NCBI RefSeq assembly: GCF_026262505.1
Contig: NC_067204.1
Location: 20,677,300 to 20,741,299 of the forward strand
Source: Trichomonas vaginalis G3
Lineage: Eukaryota > Parabasalia > Trichomonadida > Trichomonadidae
Direction: 5' to 3'
Length of the DNA stretch: 64,000 nucleotides
Part shown: one piece after another, positions 47,334 through 57,084 of the stretch
Position numbering within the stretch: position 1 is the stretch's first letter
How the letters are laid out: each line of letters opens with the position of its first letter
The notes under the pieces: generated by a model
What the model was told of the DNA's origin: nothing
Database searches by the model: none
The model's input: the letters and a program-made list of their open reading frames with translations, nothing else
Program-made: the position numbers and the translations under genes

Positions 47334-47971
47334 GATTTTAACGATGTCTTCGATTTCGAACGTGGTAAATAACTTTTCATCTTAAATGTATTGTCCGAGG
47401 TGAGCGGCAATGTACTTATAATTGTGAGTAATACCTATACTCATATTTTTTTTAATTTTCAATGCTTTACAAAAGTCGAAATTTACTTTACAAATTTTAA
47501 GATTTCTCATGATTCTATAATTCTTTAGAAATTTCCTCTTTTTGACTCTAAATAAGGAATATTTTACAAGATTTCCATTTAATGTGATATAAATATGCTT
47601 GAGTAATTAAAATGAATTTGAATATATTTTGGGTATTTGCATTTGTAGAAATTCGCGGGAAAAGGGGGCGAATACACCTTTTTCCATACCTATACATGCT
47701 GTCTTAGCCATTTCAGATCAGATTTAGTTACTAGATCTTTAAAAAATTAGATTTCGATTCATTGAAGACCTTTGAAACATTGATTTTGGGAGCAGCTTAA
47801 GATTCAATGAGAAATATATTAAGGCTGCACTTACGCCCATCTGACTTTAATTCAATTTTGACAACTGGTGATAAGCGTCATTGAAATGCCATCTGAATTG
47901 AAGGCCATGTCATAGGGGATTAAGTGCACCCTAAAAAAAAAACATGAAAATATAACATTTATTTATTAAGT
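47334..47971. other. Intergenic with small element
   Basis: A+T-rich, no gene. TCATGAAAT context precedes the 430-aa gene on the minus strand. The only structured piece is the inverted-repeat element at 47819-47935. Confidence 0.5.
47819..47935. mobile_element. Short inverted-repeat element (MITE-like)
   Basis: TTAAGGCTGCACTTACGCCC at the left matches the complement of the right end (GGGGATTAAGTGCACCCTAA) at about 15 of 20 positions. The 117-bp interior contains two CCATCTGA-type repeats. A related end, TTAAGGGTGCACTTACC, occurs alone at 15772. It lies 37 bp from the 3' end of the 1439-aa gene. Confidence 0.45.
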
Positions 47972-50900
47972 TTATGCGCGTTGGCCACGGCTGAAGAGAA
48001 TCATAGTGATATCTGGGTTCTGAGAGTTCATAGCCAACTTACCAGGTGTGTTACCGTTGTTATCAGCGACATCAGTCAAAGCGTAGTTATCGAGCAAGAT
48101 TCTGCAAGCTTCGACGTTCTGTGTTTCGATTGCTGTATGAAGCAAAGTCTTGTTTTCGCTGTTCCTGATCTGTGTGGAAACACCCCACTGAAGGATTGCC
48201 TTGAGCAACTCGTTCTGTCCTGTGTGGATGACCTCGTGGATGAATGTGTTTCCGTTTTCATCGTAGTGAGCCATATCAGCACCGTACGCGATCAATATCT
48301 GTACAATCTCAGGGTTCTTCAGTCTTACTGCGTCATCGATTGGCATTCTCATTGTTGACTTATTGAGTTTGTTCTGGTTTGCGCCGTATTTGAGAAGGAG
48401 TTTGACCATTTCGGCATCTCCATTAAGAACTGCTTGATGGAGTAATGTAAATCCTTCTTCATTCCTTATGTTTGGAGAAGCACCTGCTTCGAGAGCTGCC
48501 TGCATCATCTCAACTTTGTTCCTGTGATATGAAATTCTGATCATTTCAACAGCGAGTTTTGTCAAAACGTCTTTCTTGACATTGACATCGTTTGAGTTCA
48601 AGGCGTTCTTTATTGCGTCTGTTGCTTGTGGACCTAAAATCTTCTGTGTGACAGAGAGATCCAATCCGCTCAAGCAGTTGTGCATGTCGTCGATTGATCC
48701 CTCCCAAATTGCCTTCTTTATGGAGTTGACATCGACTTTCTGCAGCATTAACTGGAAGAGTTGTATCGATATCTTTGAGAAAGCGTATTCGAATTTCTGT
48801 CGATCGTTTTCTGTCAAAAGACTCTGGATATCGATCTGTTCCAATGCGGCCATCAAGAACTGGTACATTGTGTATCTGTGTGAAACTTGGATGAACTTAC
48901 GGAGTTCTGCAGGAAGATATCTTTGTCCGAAATTGATGACTTCTTTGAGCAAACTTTCGTGGATTTCAACTGATCTTCTTCCTCTGATTTCAGCAATTCT
49001 TTGTGGCAAGTTTGGCATGAATGAGCCTAATATTGCTGTGTTTGTGTTGTTTAGATAAATCTTCATCAAGAACTGGCAGAGTTCATCGTATTCCAACACA
49101 TAAGCGCATGCAAAAGCAGTGAAATCTTGGTCTTTTACTGGTTGCATGACCTTTGCTGTTGTTATCAACCATTTGATTGTATTTATGTCCTTTCTCAAAA
49201 CAGCCCATGTCAACAAAGAATTCTTTCCTGACTTGAGATAAGGATGTAAACCGTGTTCGAGCATTTGTCTGGCGAACTCGTATTCGTTTCTCGACAAAGG
49301 ACCTCTCAAAGCGTTGAATGACTGTGAAGGAGAGAACTTCGCTCCCAAAGAGAAGAAATAGGAAACTAAATCAGCATTTGACTGATTTGATGCCATTGTA
49401 AGTGGAGTTTCTTTGTCATTGTTCATTTCAACGATTGTTGTTCTGTCTTGTGTCAACAACCTAATGACATTCAACTGGTTGTATTTGACTGCATAATGTA
49501 GAGGAGTATTTCCTTTGGAATCTCTCAGTTTGACTTGTCCTGGAATACGAACTAAGTCATAGAGAATTTCCATGAGACCCTTTTCTGCAGCGATATGGAT
49601 TGGAGCAACTCTGTTCTTGTCAGAAGCGAATGGAGAAGCTTCATTTCTAAGTAGGAATCTGAAACTGTCGAAGTTTCCATCAATAACTGCGTAATTGATT
49701 GGAGGAACACCTTCGTAATCGACGAGGTTAACAGATGCACCGTGTTCGACCAAGAAAGCGAGGAATGGACCTTTTGAGTGCTGGCATGCATAAGAGAAAG
49801 GAGTTCTTCCGAAATTGTCCACTTCGTTGTAGTGAACGTTTTGGATGTTATCCAATCTCTCGATGTTGTCGCAATCTCCTGTAATTGCGATATGATGTAT
49901 TGGTGTTTGTTTGTTGTTGTCTTCTGCATTGATGTTTGCTCCTTTCTGGACTAAGTAGTCGACCAAAGAAATGAGGTTGTTTCTGCAGAAAACGTGGAGA
50001 ATTGTTTCATTATTTGGTAACAATGAATCAATCTTTTCTCCAAGTTTAATTGCCAATACAACAATATGTGCCATCATACTGATATCGATCTTTGTTCCGT
50101 TCATTTCGAAATCATCATCAGGCTGTCTATCGAAGTCAGTATTGATATATCTTGTAAAATCTAATCTGTCACGAGAAGTGAAGTCAGTAAGACTTAAAAC
50201 ATATTGGAAGAATGATTGTGTTGATTGGCTGAAGTTTCTATCTGCATTGTGTCTCATTAAAACTTCGACCATTCTCATGTTTCTGCATTCAAATGCAATT
50301 TGAAGTGGACTTTTTCCATTATGATCTTTTGCATCGATTTGTTCACCTCTTTCCATCAACAATTCAACAACACGTGTCAAGTATTCATATCTCATTTGTG
50401 TTGTCTTAGTTTTGACTAAAGAAATCGCTTGTGTTGCAGCCAAAGAGTAAATTAAGTTAGGATGTGAAATGTCAATTGGTGTTCTACTTGCTTCGTATTC
50501 GAACAAGATTTCTAAGTTAGTAATCATTCCATTTAATATGGCTTGGTGTACTGGTCTTCTCCCGTGATCATCTTCTTCATCGATATCAATGATTCCTTCA
50601 CCTTTTTCTACGATATATCTCAAAATTTCAGGAGGAGAGAATTTAGTACAAATCTGCAAAATCTTGTTATTTGAGAAGAAGAGTTGGAACAGAGGAATAT
50701 CTTCTTCATGAACTTCTACTTCATCATCTGAAGCACCGAAGAAAATAAGAATAGCTGCAATAACACTCAAACCTCTCTCAGAAGCCTCAGAAATCAAAGT
50801 TCTTCCATTCATTAATCCTGCTGGATTTGCACCCATAACTAACAAGAAGAAAACAGCTAAAGGATCACCAGAAAGAATTGCGTTCTGAAGAACATTTGGA

Positions 50901-52291
50901 TCTGTTGGATCAGCGCCATAATTAATTAGCATGATTGCTGCTTTGAAATGCTCTTCAAACACATCAACATCCAATAAACAACTGATATCATCCAAAACAG
51001 ATGGAACATCACCTGATTCCAGTGGGAAAGAAAATTCTGGATTGGCTGATGCTGCTGCCATAAGAGGTGTTTGATCTCCAAATGGCATTTTAACATCAAC
51101 TTTGTGCGTATCAATAACCATTTTCATTATCTCTGTGTTGTTAAATGATGCTGCACAATGTAATATAGAATATCCATCGGAAAACATTGGTGTTCCGTTC
51201 TTAATCAAAGCGGCAATAGCTCTTGAATCTCCTGCTCTTACAAGTAACTCTGCAGGTGTTGTTCCATCAGTTGCTTCTGTTGAAAGACTTGCACCGCTTT
51301 GAATAAGTTTCATGAAGATTTGTTCATCGTATGGGGTGTGATCTGCTGAATAATGTAACATGGAGTAGCCTTTCTGGTCCAAAGCATTGATATCTTTGAG
51401 GTTTGTGATGAATCTGTTGATGACTTCGACGGATGAAACATCAATTGCGGTCTTGAATGGCATTTCGCTTCCGCCAATGAGAGGATTGGCTCCGTGATCC
51501 AGTAAATAGTCGACCATCTTGATCTGATCACGTTGTATGGCAAAAACTAATGGAGTATATCCGGTTTCGTCCGGTTCATTGACATCTTCGCCAATTGTAA
51601 TGAAGTATTTGAGGAGATCTTGGTTGGATAGGAAAATACTCGTGTTAATGTGATGTTTCGAGTCACGACCTGATTGCTTATTCATCAGGTAAACAACGAT
51701 ATCTGTGTATTTGTGCTTGATAGCGCAGTTGATGACATCATCACTGGACATGATTTCACCACGAATCTGTTCATAGTACAACTCGAAAAGAGTTTGGACG
51801 GATGATAAGTTTCCTGACTGAACAGCGATGTAGAATGGGGAATGGCCTTGAGAGTCGGACTTGTATGAACAGATCTTGTACTGTAAAATAAGTCTGAGAA
51901 GTGCAGAATCTGTCATTTCGAGAGCTTTTGTTAATAAGTTCTTGTCACTGTTATCAACTGAGTTGAAATTGATGCCTTTGCGTGAGAAGAATTCGATTAA
52001 TGATGGAATGTTTGGTGAATAACCGAGGAAATGAACTGGCTCACGACCGAAATCGTCTGTATCTGTGAAATCTGCGCCTTTTGATGACAAATATTCAAGG
52101 CACTTTTTGGCTCCATAGTAGACGCAGATTGAAACTAATGGAGGCTGATCTTTTAGTAATTCTTCTGTTGGCTTGTAAAATTGTGTTGGAAATGAATATA
52201 ATGGGAAGACACTTGGGCAAAGCTTGGCAAATTCACGGTCATTGTCTGCCTGAATTGCTTTAATAAGGGCTTCTGCTGACTGTGAATTCAT
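47972..52291 (-). CDS. Giant ankyrin-repeat protein (1439 aa)
   Basis: Almost the whole length is built of ankyrin units, about three dozen of varying quality. Clear examples are ETGYTPLVFAIQRDQIKMVDYLLDHGA near residue 243, QTPIHHIAITGD in the middle, and NEEGFTLLHQAVLNGDAEMVKLLLKYGA near 1275. Unlike the 430-aa protein, the repeats are diverged, implying an older, stably kept gene. A stretch with weaker repeats lies at about 1040-1240. No membrane segment is seen, so it is likely a cytosolic scaffold. The start is supported by an initiator 15 nt upstream. Confidence 0.88.
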   Translation of the reverse strand: MNSQSAEALIKAIQADNDREFAKLCPSVFPLYSFPTQFYKPTEELLKDQPPLVSICVYYGAKKCLEYLSSKGADFTDTDDFGREPVHFLGYSPNIPSLIEFFSRKGINFNSVDNSDKNLLTKALEMTDSALLRLILQYKICSYKSDSQGHSPFYIAVQSGNLSSVQTLFELYYEQIRGEIMSSDDVINCAIKHKYTDIVVYLMNKQSGRDSKHHINTSIFLSNQDLLKYFITIGEDVNEPDETGYTPLVFAIQRDQIKMVDYLLDHGANPLIGGSEMPFKTAIDVSSVEVINRFITNLKDINALDQKGYSMLHYSADHTPYDEQIFMKLIQSGASLSTEATDGTTPAELLVRAGDSRAIAALIKNGTPMFSDGYSILHCAASFNNTEIMKMVIDTHKVDVKMPFGDQTPLMAAASANPEFSFPLESGDVPSVLDDISCLLDVDVFEEHFKAAIMLINYGADPTDPNVLQNAILSGDPLAVFFLLVMGANPAGLMNGRTLISEASERGLSVIAAILIFFGASDDEVEVHEEDIPLFQLFFSNNKILQICTKFSPPEILRYIVEKGEGIIDIDEEDDHGRRPVHQAILNGMITNLEILFEYEASRTPIDISHPNLIYSLAATQAISLVKTKTTQMRYEYLTRVVELLMERGEQIDAKDHNGKSPLQIAFECRNMRMVEVLMRHNADRNFSQSTQSFFQYVLSLTDFTSRDRLDFTRYINTDFDRQPDDDFEMNGTKIDISMMAHIVVLAIKLGEKIDSLLPNNETILHVFCRNNLISLVDYLVQKGANINAEDNNKQTPIHHIAITGDCDNIERLDNIQNVHYNEVDNFGRTPFSYACQHSKGPFLAFLVEHGASVNLVDYEGVPPINYAVIDGNFDSFRFLLRNEASPFASDKNRVAPIHIAAEKGLMEILYDLVRIPGQVKLRDSKGNTPLHYAVKYNQLNVIRLLTQDRTTIVEMNNDKETPLTMASNQSNADLVSYFFSLGAKFSPSQSFNALRGPLSRNEYEFARQMLEHGLHPYLKSGKNSLLTWAVLRKDINTIKWLITTAKVMQPVKDQDFTAFACAYVLEYDELCQFLMKIYLNNTNTAILGSFMPNLPQRIAEIRGRRSVEIHESLLKEVINFGQRYLPAELRKFIQVSHRYTMYQFLMAALEQIDIQSLLTENDRQKFEYAFSKISIQLFQLMLQKVDVNSIKKAIWEGSIDDMHNCLSGLDLSVTQKILGPQATDAIKNALNSNDVNVKKDVLTKLAVEMIRISYHRNKVEMMQAALEAGASPNIRNEEGFTLLHQAVLNGDAEMVKLLLKYGANQNKLNKSTMRMPIDDAVRLKNPEIVQILIAYGADMAHYDENGNTFIHEVIHTGQNELLKAILQWGVSTQIRNSENKTLLHTAIETQNVEACRILLDNYALTDVADNNGNTPGKLAMNSQNPDITMILFSRGQRA

Positions 52292-52302
52292 TTTTAAATA
52301 AA

Positions 52303-52308
52303 AAGTGA
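52303..52308 (-). promoter_or_regulatory. Initiator element of the 1439-aa ankyrin gene
   Basis: On the minus strand TCACTT fits the trichomonad initiator TCAYTW, with the presumed +1 A at 52306, 15 nt upstream of the ATG at 52291. Confidence 0.6.
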
Positions 52309-53409
52309 CAATAGAAGTGAAATCTTTTCGTATTCGACAAAGTTGGAATATAATCTAACCAATATGGATGAAATTTTCATCCATATGGAGAAAAATCTTC
52401 TCCAACTCGAAACTTCAGTTTGGAGACATTTTACAAATTGTAAACTTCAAATTGGCAAAATATATATCTCAATATCAGTCATGTTCCTAAATTTAACAAG
52501 CTTGTGCTCAAACTTGATATGTAGGAAGTACTTAACATTTAATTAACAATTGGCAAATTATATCAAAGAATATTTTTGTAATTTCATGAATAATATAAAT
52601 GAAAGTAATCAACATAGAAATGCGAAAGCAAACTCCCTTAGGCTAAACTGATTTTATTGGGAATCAATGAAAAATATTTTAGATTTAATTTTATCGATGA
52701 TCTAAGAGAGATCATTAATAGATTAGATGAAAGCTATTGTAGTTTTATTCGTATTATCAAATAAAGATTGTTTTAAATTGAAAATGCATAAAAAATCTGT
52801 GATATGATATTTTGTGGTAGTGACTAATATCTATAGGTGAAATATAATATAAACTCGCCATAAATGCTGATTAACATTCAAGAAATAAAAATTCAAATAA
52901 TATATCTAAATAAATATTGGAATTATTTCTTGGGATCAGTAGATCATTGAAATCCCAAAAATATTGCCCATAGGAAGTTTCCATGAAAACGAAGGCAATG
53001 CCCGTCTCCAAAGCTTCTCCATTCCTCCATCTCCATGGAGAAATTGAACTAGTCTGTCTTCTTCACCAATTCAAAATTGAATACTTTCTCCACGTCTCCA
53101 TGGAGAAAATGTGAGGTGAACTCATTGGGAGTTTTGACATTTCAAACTTTACAAATCTAATGGTTTGTAAAGTTAAAATCTGGCATTTTGATAAGAATCT
53201 AGGGAGTAATATTTGTAAAAAATAGGGTATAATTTACATTAAAATTTACAAAATTGGAGAAGCTTATATTTTGGAATTTGGAGATCCCAGCCGTTATTTC
53301 TCCAAACGAGATCCTTAAATGAAAATACATTAGATATACATATGTGAAAAATGAGAGTTATTTAAAAAAAAAAAATAATCCCAAATTGCGAATTGAATAT
53401 TGACAAAGA
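52309..53409. repeat. Intergenic region rich in hairpins
   Basis: No gene. Perfect or near-perfect inverted repeats cluster at both ends: ATATGGATGAAA/TTTCATCCATAT (52362-52386), GGAGAA/TTCTCC (52387-52403), CTCCATGGAG (53031-53040), TCTCCATGGAGA (53095-53106) and CTTTACAAA/TTTGTAAAG (53147-53172). Words CTCC/GGAG and TTTACAA recur on both sides of a plain A+T-rich middle. It may be a decayed foldback element. Confidence 0.5.
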
Positions 53410-54072
53410 TTGCATTATTTAAATAATTATAAAGGATACAAGGTTGCAACAATCAATGATACAAATTGGGTTCGTATTTTCCATCATAACACAACAAACT
53501 ACAAGTTATTCAGCAACGACAATAACACACTTCGAGAACAAGTTTCATTTATTAACGAAACGGACCGATTTAGTGTTCTTGGCTCTATAGACGAACGATT
53601 TTACATCGAAAACACATTTAACTTTTTATACTACGAACCCGACACATACCCGAATGACTTTTTCTTTTTCAATCAAACAAACAATCCATTCAGGACCAAA
53701 AACGCTACAGATGTTTCTTTTCGACCTGTAATCAAAGATTGTAATTTAAAGAATGATTCGAGGTATGATTTTACAGGTTTAACGATCTCTAATGAAAATA
53801 ATACATGTTTAGATGGTAATTCATACACTAATTTTTGGCACTACAATATAGGAGAAAACACTTTTTGGCCGAAGTACAATATAAATACTATACCTGGTGT
53901 ACCATGTAATTCAACATCTGAAACTCAATGCGTCGAGCTTTGGATTCGGTATAATGACTTGAAGGTTTTCGATTGGATCCCTTCAAAACAGAATTGCTCT
54001 ATATGCCGATGTGTGATTTGGAGTAATCCCAATTATATTATATTCCTCTCTTTATTATTCGAATTTTCATAA
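53410..54072 (+). CDS. 220-codon ATG-less frame, member 1 of 4
   Basis: An open frame begins at TTG (53410) after TGA CAA AGA and runs 220 codons to TAA. There is no methionine codon anywhere in it, so it cannot start internally with ATG. The product would begin HYLNNYKGYKVATINDTNW and is rich in N-glycosylation sequons (NTT, NET, NQT, NAT, NDS), with a C-terminal cluster of Cys and a hydrophobic tail (IIFLSLLFEFS). This suggests an extracellular protein lacking its start and signal sequence. No trichomonad intron signal (GTAYGT; ACTAACACAYAG) was found. Family unrecognised. It could be a silent cassette, a 5'-truncated gene, or use a non-ATG start. Confidence 0.6.
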   Translation: MHYLNNYKGYKVATINDTNWVRIFHHNTTNYKLFSNDNNTLREQVSFINETDRFSVLGSIDERFYIENTFNFLYYEPDTYPNDFFFFNQTNNPFRTKNATDVSFRPVIKDCNLKNDSRYDFTGLTISNENNTCLDGNSYTNFWHYNIGENTFWPKYNINTIPGVPCNSTSETQCVELWIRYNDLKVFDWIPSKQNCSICRCVIWSNPNYIIFLSLLFEFS

Positions 54073-54205
54073 AAATATATTTTCTAAATTCATTGATTAA
54101 TAATATATTAATGCCAAGTACGAACGGTTAAAAGAAATAGAGATATTGTTAAGTTTAAATTTTTCAAAGTAAATCATCGACCTGTGAATTGCTTGAAAGA
54201 AAAAG

Positions 54206-54868
54206 CTGCATTATTTAAATAATTATAAAGGATATAAAGTTGCGACAATCAATGATACAAATTGGGTTCGTATTTTCCATCATAACACAACAAACTACAA
54301 GTTATTCAGCAACGACACTAACACACTTCGAGAACAAGTTTCATTTATTAACGAAACGGACCGATTTAGTGTTCTTGGCTCTATAGACGAACGATTTTAT
54401 ATAAACAACAAATATAATTTTTTATACTACGAACCTGATACATTTCCTAACGACTTTTTCTTTATCAATCAAACAAATAACCCCTTTAAAACAAAAGTTG
54501 CAACAGGTTTTTCTTTTAAACCTGTACTCAACGATTGTACATTTATTTCAGATAGAAATTCCACATTAACAGGTTTAACGATTTCTAATGATCTATCTAC
54601 GTTTATAGATGGCAATTCAGCCTTATATTATTGGTTTTTCCCGATAGGAGAAAATCAATTTTGGCCAGATCTAAGCGTAAATACTATTGCTGGTGCCCCA
54701 TGTACTTCGCCAAAAGGAACTAAGTGTGATGAGCTTTGGATCAGGTTTAATGATTTGAGGGTTTTTGACTGGCTTCCAACAAAAAAGTATTATTCTGTTT
54801 GTCAATGCATATTCTGGAACAGACTGAATATTGATGTCTTGATTCCCATATTATTCGATATTTCTTAA
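54206..54868 (+). CDS. 220-codon ATG-less frame, member 2 of 4
   Basis: Same length and plan as member 1. The frame opens at CTG (54206) preceded by TGA AAG AAA AAG, and also contains no ATG codon. Nucleotides are nearly identical to member 1 for about 190 bp (to GACGAACGATTTT near 54398), then diverge strongly while keeping the protein layout (NDFFFINQTNNPF, TGLTISND, ELWIRFNDL). The sharp switch from identity to divergence suggests gene conversion. A hydrophobic C-terminal tail is kept (VLIPILFDIS). Confidence 0.58.
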   Translation: MHYLNNYKGYKVATINDTNWVRIFHHNTTNYKLFSNDTNTLREQVSFINETDRFSVLGSIDERFYINNKYNFLYYEPDTFPNDFFFINQTNNPFKTKVATGFSFKPVLNDCTFISDRNSTLTGLTISNDLSTFIDGNSALYYWFFPIGENQFWPDLSVNTIAGAPCTSPKGTKCDELWIRFNDLRVFDWLPTKKYYSVCQCIFWNRLNIDVLIPILFDIS

Positions 54869-55019
54869 AAATTTAATTTTCTCATTTTTTCTTTCATTGA
54901 ATTTAATGATTTTTCATAAATGTATGCTATATTATATCGTCCAAAAAGAAAGGATATTCATTTAATTTTCATTTTTTTATTATTCAAATATCGAAAGGTA
55001 AGATCTGTGATAGTCGAAG

Positions 55020-55682
55020 TTGCACTATTTAAACAATTATAAAGGATATAAAGTTGCGACAATCAATGATACAAATTGGGTTCGTATTTTCCATCATAAC
55101 ACAACAAACTACAAGTTATTCAGCCGTGACAATAACACACTTCGAGAACAAGTCTCGTTTATTAACGAAACGGACCGATTTAGTGTTCTTGGCTCTATAG
55201 ACGAACGATTTTACATCGAAAACACATTTAACTTTTTATACTACGAACCCGACACATACCCGAATGACTTTTTCTTTTTCAATCAAACAAACAATTCATT
55301 CAGAACAAGTTCAGCCACTGATGTCGTATTTCGTCCAATGAATATCCAATGCACTCTTATTAATGAATCAAAATTAACATTTGAGGGCTTATTCGTTTCT
55401 AATGAGACGTATGCGTATATAGATGGCAACACGTTTCATAAGTATTGGCATTACCAAATTGGGGCCACTCAATTTTATCCATATCCAAATAATAACACTA
55501 TTCCTGGAGTACCTTGCAAACAAGGTACATATGTTAAATGTGTTGAGCTTTGGATTCGATATATTGATCTCAATATTTTTGAATGGCTACCAACCAAAAA
55601 CTTCTACTCGGTTTGTCTATGTTCAAGCTGTAGCCAAATTAACTTTTCTAATTTCATTCTTTTCTTATTTGATATTTCATAA
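55020..55682 (+). CDS. 220-codon ATG-less frame, member 3 of 4
   Basis: Opens at TTG (55020) preceded by TAG TCG AAG. Nearly identical in DNA to member 1 for about 285 bp (to the AATCAAACAAACAAT stretch near 55295), then divergent, with a different C-terminal half (ATQFYPYPNNNTIPGVPC, ELWIRYIDLNIFEWLPTKN). The only methionine codon is mid-frame. Several sequons and Cys near the end are kept. Confidence 0.58.
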   Translation: MHYLNNYKGYKVATINDTNWVRIFHHNTTNYKLFSRDNNTLREQVSFINETDRFSVLGSIDERFYIENTFNFLYYEPDTYPNDFFFFNQTNNSFRTSSATDVVFRPMNIQCTLINESKLTFEGLFVSNETYAYIDGNTFHKYWHYQIGATQFYPYPNNNTIPGVPCKQGTYVKCVELWIRYIDLNIFEWLPTKNFYSVCLCSSCSQINFSNFILFLFDIS

Positions 55683-55823
55683 AAATTTAAAAAAATTGTA
55701 GAATCTTCCAGAAATGAGTGAACATATTTTCTCTTTACTTCATATGAGTGACGTTCATTGTATATTTCCATGTTCTGATCATAAGTGCCAAAACACAAAA
55801 ATCATGTTCCATGAGTGTAAAAG

Positions 55824-56486
55824 TTGGAATATTTAAACAACTTTAGAGGCTATAAGGTTGCAAAAATCAATGGAACTGATTGGATCCGTATATTTCATCA
55901 TGATGTAACAAATTTCAAATTATTTTCCGTTGAAAAGAGTAAACTTAAAGCTGAAATCTCATTTATTAATGAAACAGACAGATTTAGTGTTCTAGGCTTC
56001 ATTGATGAAAGATTTCATATAAACAATACTTTTGTTTTTATGTACTATCAGCCACTATCTTATCCTAATGATTTTTTCTTTTTCAATCAGACCAATAACC
56101 CATTTAGAACAAAAATAGCAACAGATGTTTCCTTTAAACCGACATTTAATGAATGCAAAATAATACCTGATGGAAAAGTAGATTTTACAGGTTTCACTGT
56201 ATCTGAAGATAATACTTCTTATATGGATGCTAATTCATATGGAAACCACTGGCATTATGCTATTGGGGCTACTGAGTTATGGCCAAATAATACAGTTAAT
56301 GAAATTCCGGGTGCTCCATGTCAAGCGAAAAGAAAAAATAGATGTAATGAGCTCTGGATCCGATATAATGATTTAAATGTGCTGTTTTATCTCCCTTTAG
56401 GCATTCATTGTTCTTTGGGTAGAATTGAATCTTGGTATAGATTTGCCTTTGCGGTGTTGTTCCCTATATTAATTGATCCAAAATAA
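55824..56486 (+). CDS. 220-codon ATG-less frame, member 4 of 4
   Basis: Opens at TTG (55824) preceded by TAA AAG. Again exactly 220 codons. It is diverged from the others along its whole length, yet it keeps YLNNFRGYKVAKINGTDW, FINETDRFSVLGFIDERF, FFFFNQTNNPF, HWHYAIGATELWP and ELWIRYNDL. Conservation of frame, length and sequons despite divergence argues for past selection on the protein. Upstream sequence is unrelated to that of other members except for AAG before the first codon. Confidence 0.58.
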   Translation: MEYLNNFRGYKVAKINGTDWIRIFHHDVTNFKLFSVEKSKLKAEISFINETDRFSVLGFIDERFHINNTFVFMYYQPLSYPNDFFFFNQTNNPFRTKIATDVSFKPTFNECKIIPDGKVDFTGFTVSEDNTSYMDANSYGNHWHYAIGATELWPNNTVNEIPGAPCQAKRKNRCNELWIRYNDLNVLFYLPLGIHCSLGRIESWYRFAFAVLFPILIDPK

Positions 56487-57084
56487 GTTATGTGCATATA
56501 TGCAATAAGTCGACTATAAAATATTGGTACCGATTATTAAATATTGATCGCATCCAATTATAATTCTTTTGGAATCGGTTTATCATTGCTTGATGTAAAA
56601 CCATATGTCCAATTTGCTTAATGAGATAGATCTATTTCTGAATTGCATACAGATAAGAGATAATCAAATTACTAAAAAGGCACGATGAGAATTAAGAAAT
56701 TAATTCCTTCAATCATAAACTTTTACCAATAAATAAATAAAAGAGGAATTGTATCAAGGCAATTATGAGATTCTGAATTCTCTATTTCAGTTAATGTGAT
56801 GTCAATTCAACAATATCTAATATTATATCCCTTTGCGATTACTTTCATGCATTCAAACAAGGAATATGGACAAACAGCCTTTCATATTTTTGTAATTATT
56901 GAGTTCCCTGAAAAACCTGTCTACAAAGAAATAACGCTTCATATTGCCGCATCTAGTTAGAGTATATAATTAGTTGAACCTCTTCTTTCACATACTATAA
57001 ATATGAATGAAAAAGAAAATAATGGATAAACTGCTCTTCATATTGCAATAAAAAATTAAAATTAAAATAAATCAAACAATTTAT
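56487..57084 (+). pseudogene. Intergenic with ankyrin-repeat debris
   Basis: Mostly A+T-rich. About 56860-57060 contains scattered ankyrin-like words in broken frames: YGQTAFHIFVIIE, EITLHIAAS and TALHIAIKN. No intact gene. The convergent 3' end of the U2AF-like gene lies just right. Confidence 0.45.

Noticed and set aside
53370-53412. Trichomonad intron ending just before the first start-less frame
   Set aside because: Neither GTAYGT nor ACTAACACAYAG is present upstream of any of the four members, and their upstream sequences do not resemble each other.
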